A stretch of DNA of 64,000 nucleotides from Capnocytophaga sp. oral taxon 338 str. F0234 (GTDB lineage: Bacteria; Bacteroidota; Bacteroidia; Flavobacteriales; Flavobacteriaceae), in assembly GCF_000192225.1 (NCBI RefSeq), contig NZ_GL872413.1, positions 2,012,567 through 2,076,566 of the forward strand. The letters are read 5' to 3'. A program made the translations under genes and the position numbers. Below, piece after piece: positions 62,050-64,000 of this stretch. How positions within the stretch are numbered: the stretch's first letter is position 1; every line of letters starts with the position of its first letter. The notes under the pieces are model-generated. The model ran no database searches and was not told the origin of the DNA. It was given only the letters and a program-made list of their open reading frames with translations.

Positions 62050-63336
62050 ATGAATGTACCTAAAATAGCTGTTATTGGACTTGGATATGTAGGCTTACCA
62101 TTGGCTCGTCTCTTTGCTACACGCTATCCTGTGATAGGATATGATAAAAAGCATTCTCGTATAGAAGCCTTAAGAAAAGGAGAGGACACTACCCTTGAGG
62201 TAGATTCTGTTCTTTTACATGAAGTTTTAATAAATAAAAATCCTACTTCTACGGAGGAAAAGGGACTTTTCTGTACATCTGATCCTGATGAATTGGCTTC
62301 TTGTAATTATTTTATAGTTACAGTTCCAACTCCTGTGGATATACACCATCGTCCTTTGCTTACCCCCCTATATTCTGCAAGTGAAATAGTAGGAAAATAT
62401 CTAAAGAAAGGTGCTATAGTTATCTATGAATCCACTGTTTACCCCGGTTGTACAGAAGAAGAATGTGTTCCCATTCTGGAGAAGGCATCAGGGCTTACTT
62501 TTAATAAAGATTTCTTTGTAGGATACTCTCCTGAACGTATTAATCCCGGAGATAAAGTGCATACTGTAGAACATATCCTAAAAATCACTTCTGGATCCAC
62601 TATTGAAACAGCTCAAAAGGTGAACGCTCTATATCAATCAATTATAGAAGCAGGCACTCACTTAGCTCCTACGATTAAAGTAGCTGAAGCAGCAAAGGTT
62701 ATTGAGAATTCTCAGAGAGATATTAATATAGCCTTTGTAAATGAATTAGCTAAGATATGTAACATCTTAAATATTGACGTAAGAGCTGTTTTGGAAGCAG
62801 CAGGTACCAAATGGAATTTTCTCAAATTCTCACCTGGATTGGTGGGTGGTCATTGTACAGGAGTTGATCCTTACTACTTAGCTCAAAAGGCACAAGAGGT
62901 TGGTTATCACCCTGAGATTATTTTGGCTGGTCGAAGAATGAATGATTCTATGGGGAAATATGTTGCTGACCAAGTAATTAAACTCATGATAGAGAGAAAT
63001 ATACCTATCAATGGAGCTCATATTTTAGTTTTAGGAATTACTTTTAAAGAAAATTGTCCAGATGTTCGTAATACAAAAGTTACGGATGTAGTTCGCCAGT
63101 TAGAGTCCTTCCATACACAAGTAACTGTGTATGATCCTTGGGCAAGTCCTGAAGATGTATGGGAGGAACATCAAATACATTCTCACCCCTCTCTTCCCAT
63201 AGAAGAATATGATGCCATCGTGCTTGCTGTGGCTCACAGAGAGTTCTTATCTATACCTTGGAAAAAAATAAGAAAGACTCATAGCGTAATTTATGATGTG
63301 AAAGGAATATTGCCTGATGCAGATAAATACTTATAA
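62050..63336 (+). CDS. Nucleotide-sugar dehydrogenase (TviB/WecC/Ugd family)
   Basis: A 428 aa NAD-dependent UDP-sugar 6-dehydrogenase. The Rossmann motif GLGYVGLP is at 10-17, the ESTVYPGCTEE and GYSPERINPGD motifs follow, and the catalytic Cys is C269 in GGHCTGVD. Sequence features (RRMNDSM; ITFKENCPDVRNTK) are closest to TviB, which oxidises UDP-GlcNAc to the uronic acid, but a mannosamine- or galactosamine-specific enzyme is possible. It likely supplies surface polysaccharide synthesis. No other glycan genes are nearby. Confidence 0.9.
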   Translation: MNVPKIAVIGLGYVGLPLARLFATRYPVIGYDKKHSRIEALRKGEDTTLEVDSVLLHEVLINKNPTSTEEKGLFCTSDPDELASCNYFIVTVPTPVDIHHRPLLTPLYSASEIVGKYLKKGAIVIYESTVYPGCTEEECVPILEKASGLTFNKDFFVGYSPERINPGDKVHTVEHILKITSGSTIETAQKVNALYQSIIEAGTHLAPTIKVAEAAKVIENSQRDINIAFVNELAKICNILNIDVRAVLEAAGTKWNFLKFSPGLVGGHCTGVDPYYLAQKAQEVGYHPEIILAGRRMNDSMGKYVADQVIKLMIERNIPINGAHILVLGITFKENCPDVRNTKVTDVVRQLESFHTQVTVYDPWASPEDVWEEHQIHSHPSLPIEEYDAIVLAVAHREFLSIPWKKIRKTHSVIYDVKGILPDADKYL

Positions 63337-63351
63337 TAAAAAGAGAAATTG

Positions 63352-64000
63352 CTATGCCTCTATCCTAACTTCTGCAAGATGAACTATATGAGTAACCACT
63401 TCTTCAATTGTTGTGTATGAATTATCTATCTCTATTGCATCAATAGCTTTTATTAGAGGGGATTCTGATCTATGGGAATCCTGATAATCTCTCTTCTGGA
63501 TATTTTGTAATACCTCCTCGTAGGTTGTAGATTCTCCTTTTGCTTGAAGTTCAAGAAATCTTCTTTGAGCACGTATCTCTTCAGAGGCAGTCATAAATAT
63601 TTTAAGTTCAGCATGAGGAAAAACCACAGTTCCTATATCACGTCCGTCCATAACAATACCTTTTTCTATTCCCATCTTACGCTGTAAAGCAACTAAATAT
63701 GTACGCACTTCTTGAATTCTTGCTATTTCGCTTACAAAGTTTGCCACTTGTATTCCTCTAATTTCTTTTTCTATATTTTCATCATTAAGATATAATTCTG
63801 ACAATTTCAAAGCAGGATTATAAATAAAATTAAATGTGCTTTGGGATAGTGCTTCTATAAGAGCTTTCTCTTGAATATGAATTACACTATTTATTGTAGT
63901 GATGAAACCTCTTCTAAGAGCTAAAAGAGTAGCTGCTCTATACATTGCCCCTGTATCAATATATATATAGTGTAAAATATTGGCAATACGTTTGGCAATA
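63352..64000 (-). CDS. cmk: Cytidylate kinase, partial (runs off the window)
   Basis: (d)CMP kinase. The gene continues past the 64000 edge: the sequence upstream of residue MYRAATLL reads IAKRIANILHYIYIDTGA, the family region just after the P-loop, so the first about 20 residues lie outside. DGRDIGTVVFPHAELKIFMTA (the CMP-binding DGRDIGT motif) and YEEVLQNIQKRDYQDSHRSESPL (the lid region) confirm the family. It is convergent with the dehydrogenase, 15 bases away. Confidence 0.95.
   Translation of the reverse strand, partial: IAKRIANILHYIYIDTGAMYRAATLLALRRGFITTINSVIHIQEKALIEALSQSTFNFIYNPALKLSELYLNDENIEKEIRGIQVANFVSEIARIQEVRTYLVALQRKMGIEKGIVMDGRDIGTVVFPHAELKIFMTASEEIRAQRRFLELQAKGESTTYEEVLQNIQKRDYQDSHRSESPLIKAIDAIEIDNSYTTIEEVVTHIVHLAEVRIEA

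Overview
The window reads as chromosome of a low-GC Bacteroidota, most likely a flavobacterium close to Capnocytophaga. Several intergenic regions carry the Bacteroidota promoter pattern (TTTG, about 19 to 20 bases, TAnnTTTG). Lipoproteins with a Leu/Ser-x-x-Cys lipobox are abundant, there is a SusC/SusD locus, and housekeeping proteins (LpxK, AspRS, GuaA, RNase HII, FtsE-like ATPase, Cmk) are of the expected type. The genus is inferred from general resemblance, not from a marker gene.

Layout. 0.1-7.5 kb: RNase HI, TrmH, a membrane acyltransferase-like protein and an MBL hydrolase on the minus strand. Divergent to them are a BtrH-like protein, a polytopic protein of the misnamed 'site-specific recombinase' family, and lpxK. 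7.5-10.2 kb: an exact-length tandem duplication of a MacB/FtsX-type permease gene together with its promoter region. 10.3-19.7 kb: an HlyD adaptor and two ABC-2 permeases, parts of one exporter, separated by about 6 kb of AT-rich accessory genes (GNAT, VOC, two SUKH-like proteins, a propeller-like protein, MmcQ, membrane and immunity-like proteins, a DJ-1 protein). 19.8-20.6 kb: tRNA-Gly and tRNA-Leu, then a small antitoxin-like gene whose toxin partner has decayed.

20.6-34.2 kb is a nine-gene minus-strand operon: a FecA-like TonB receptor, SusC, SusD, a metallopeptidase-fold lipoprotein that has lost its zinc motif, a DUF4302-like protein and four more lipoproteins. It resembles the Sus-like iron capture loci described in Capnocytophaga. 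34.2-37.7 kb: a copper-type P-ATPase (CcoI-like) and a flippase-like membrane protein, with two blocks of heptamer repeats between them. 37.7-44.3 kb: a complete Wadjet (JetABCD) plasmid-defence operon. It is flanked by small toxin-antitoxin-like genes, one of them an orphan antitoxin next to a truncated ParE-like toxin.

45.5-64 kb: aspS, a frameshifted YD-repeat lipoprotein, a hypothetical gene, a HEPN/MNT toxin-antitoxin pair, a LuxE-like gene, rnhB, an ftsE-like gene, an acyl-CoA ligase, an M20 dipeptidase, guaA, a beta-barrel protein, a fosmidomycin-resistance-type MFS exporter, an M16 peptidase, a nucleotide-sugar dehydrogenase and the C-terminal part of cmk, which runs off the window.

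The candidates for new biology are the two-gene module at 44.5-45.1 kb, the immunity-like island inside the exporter locus, and the metal-motif-less peptidase in the Sus-like locus. Wadjet and HEPN/MNT are known systems.
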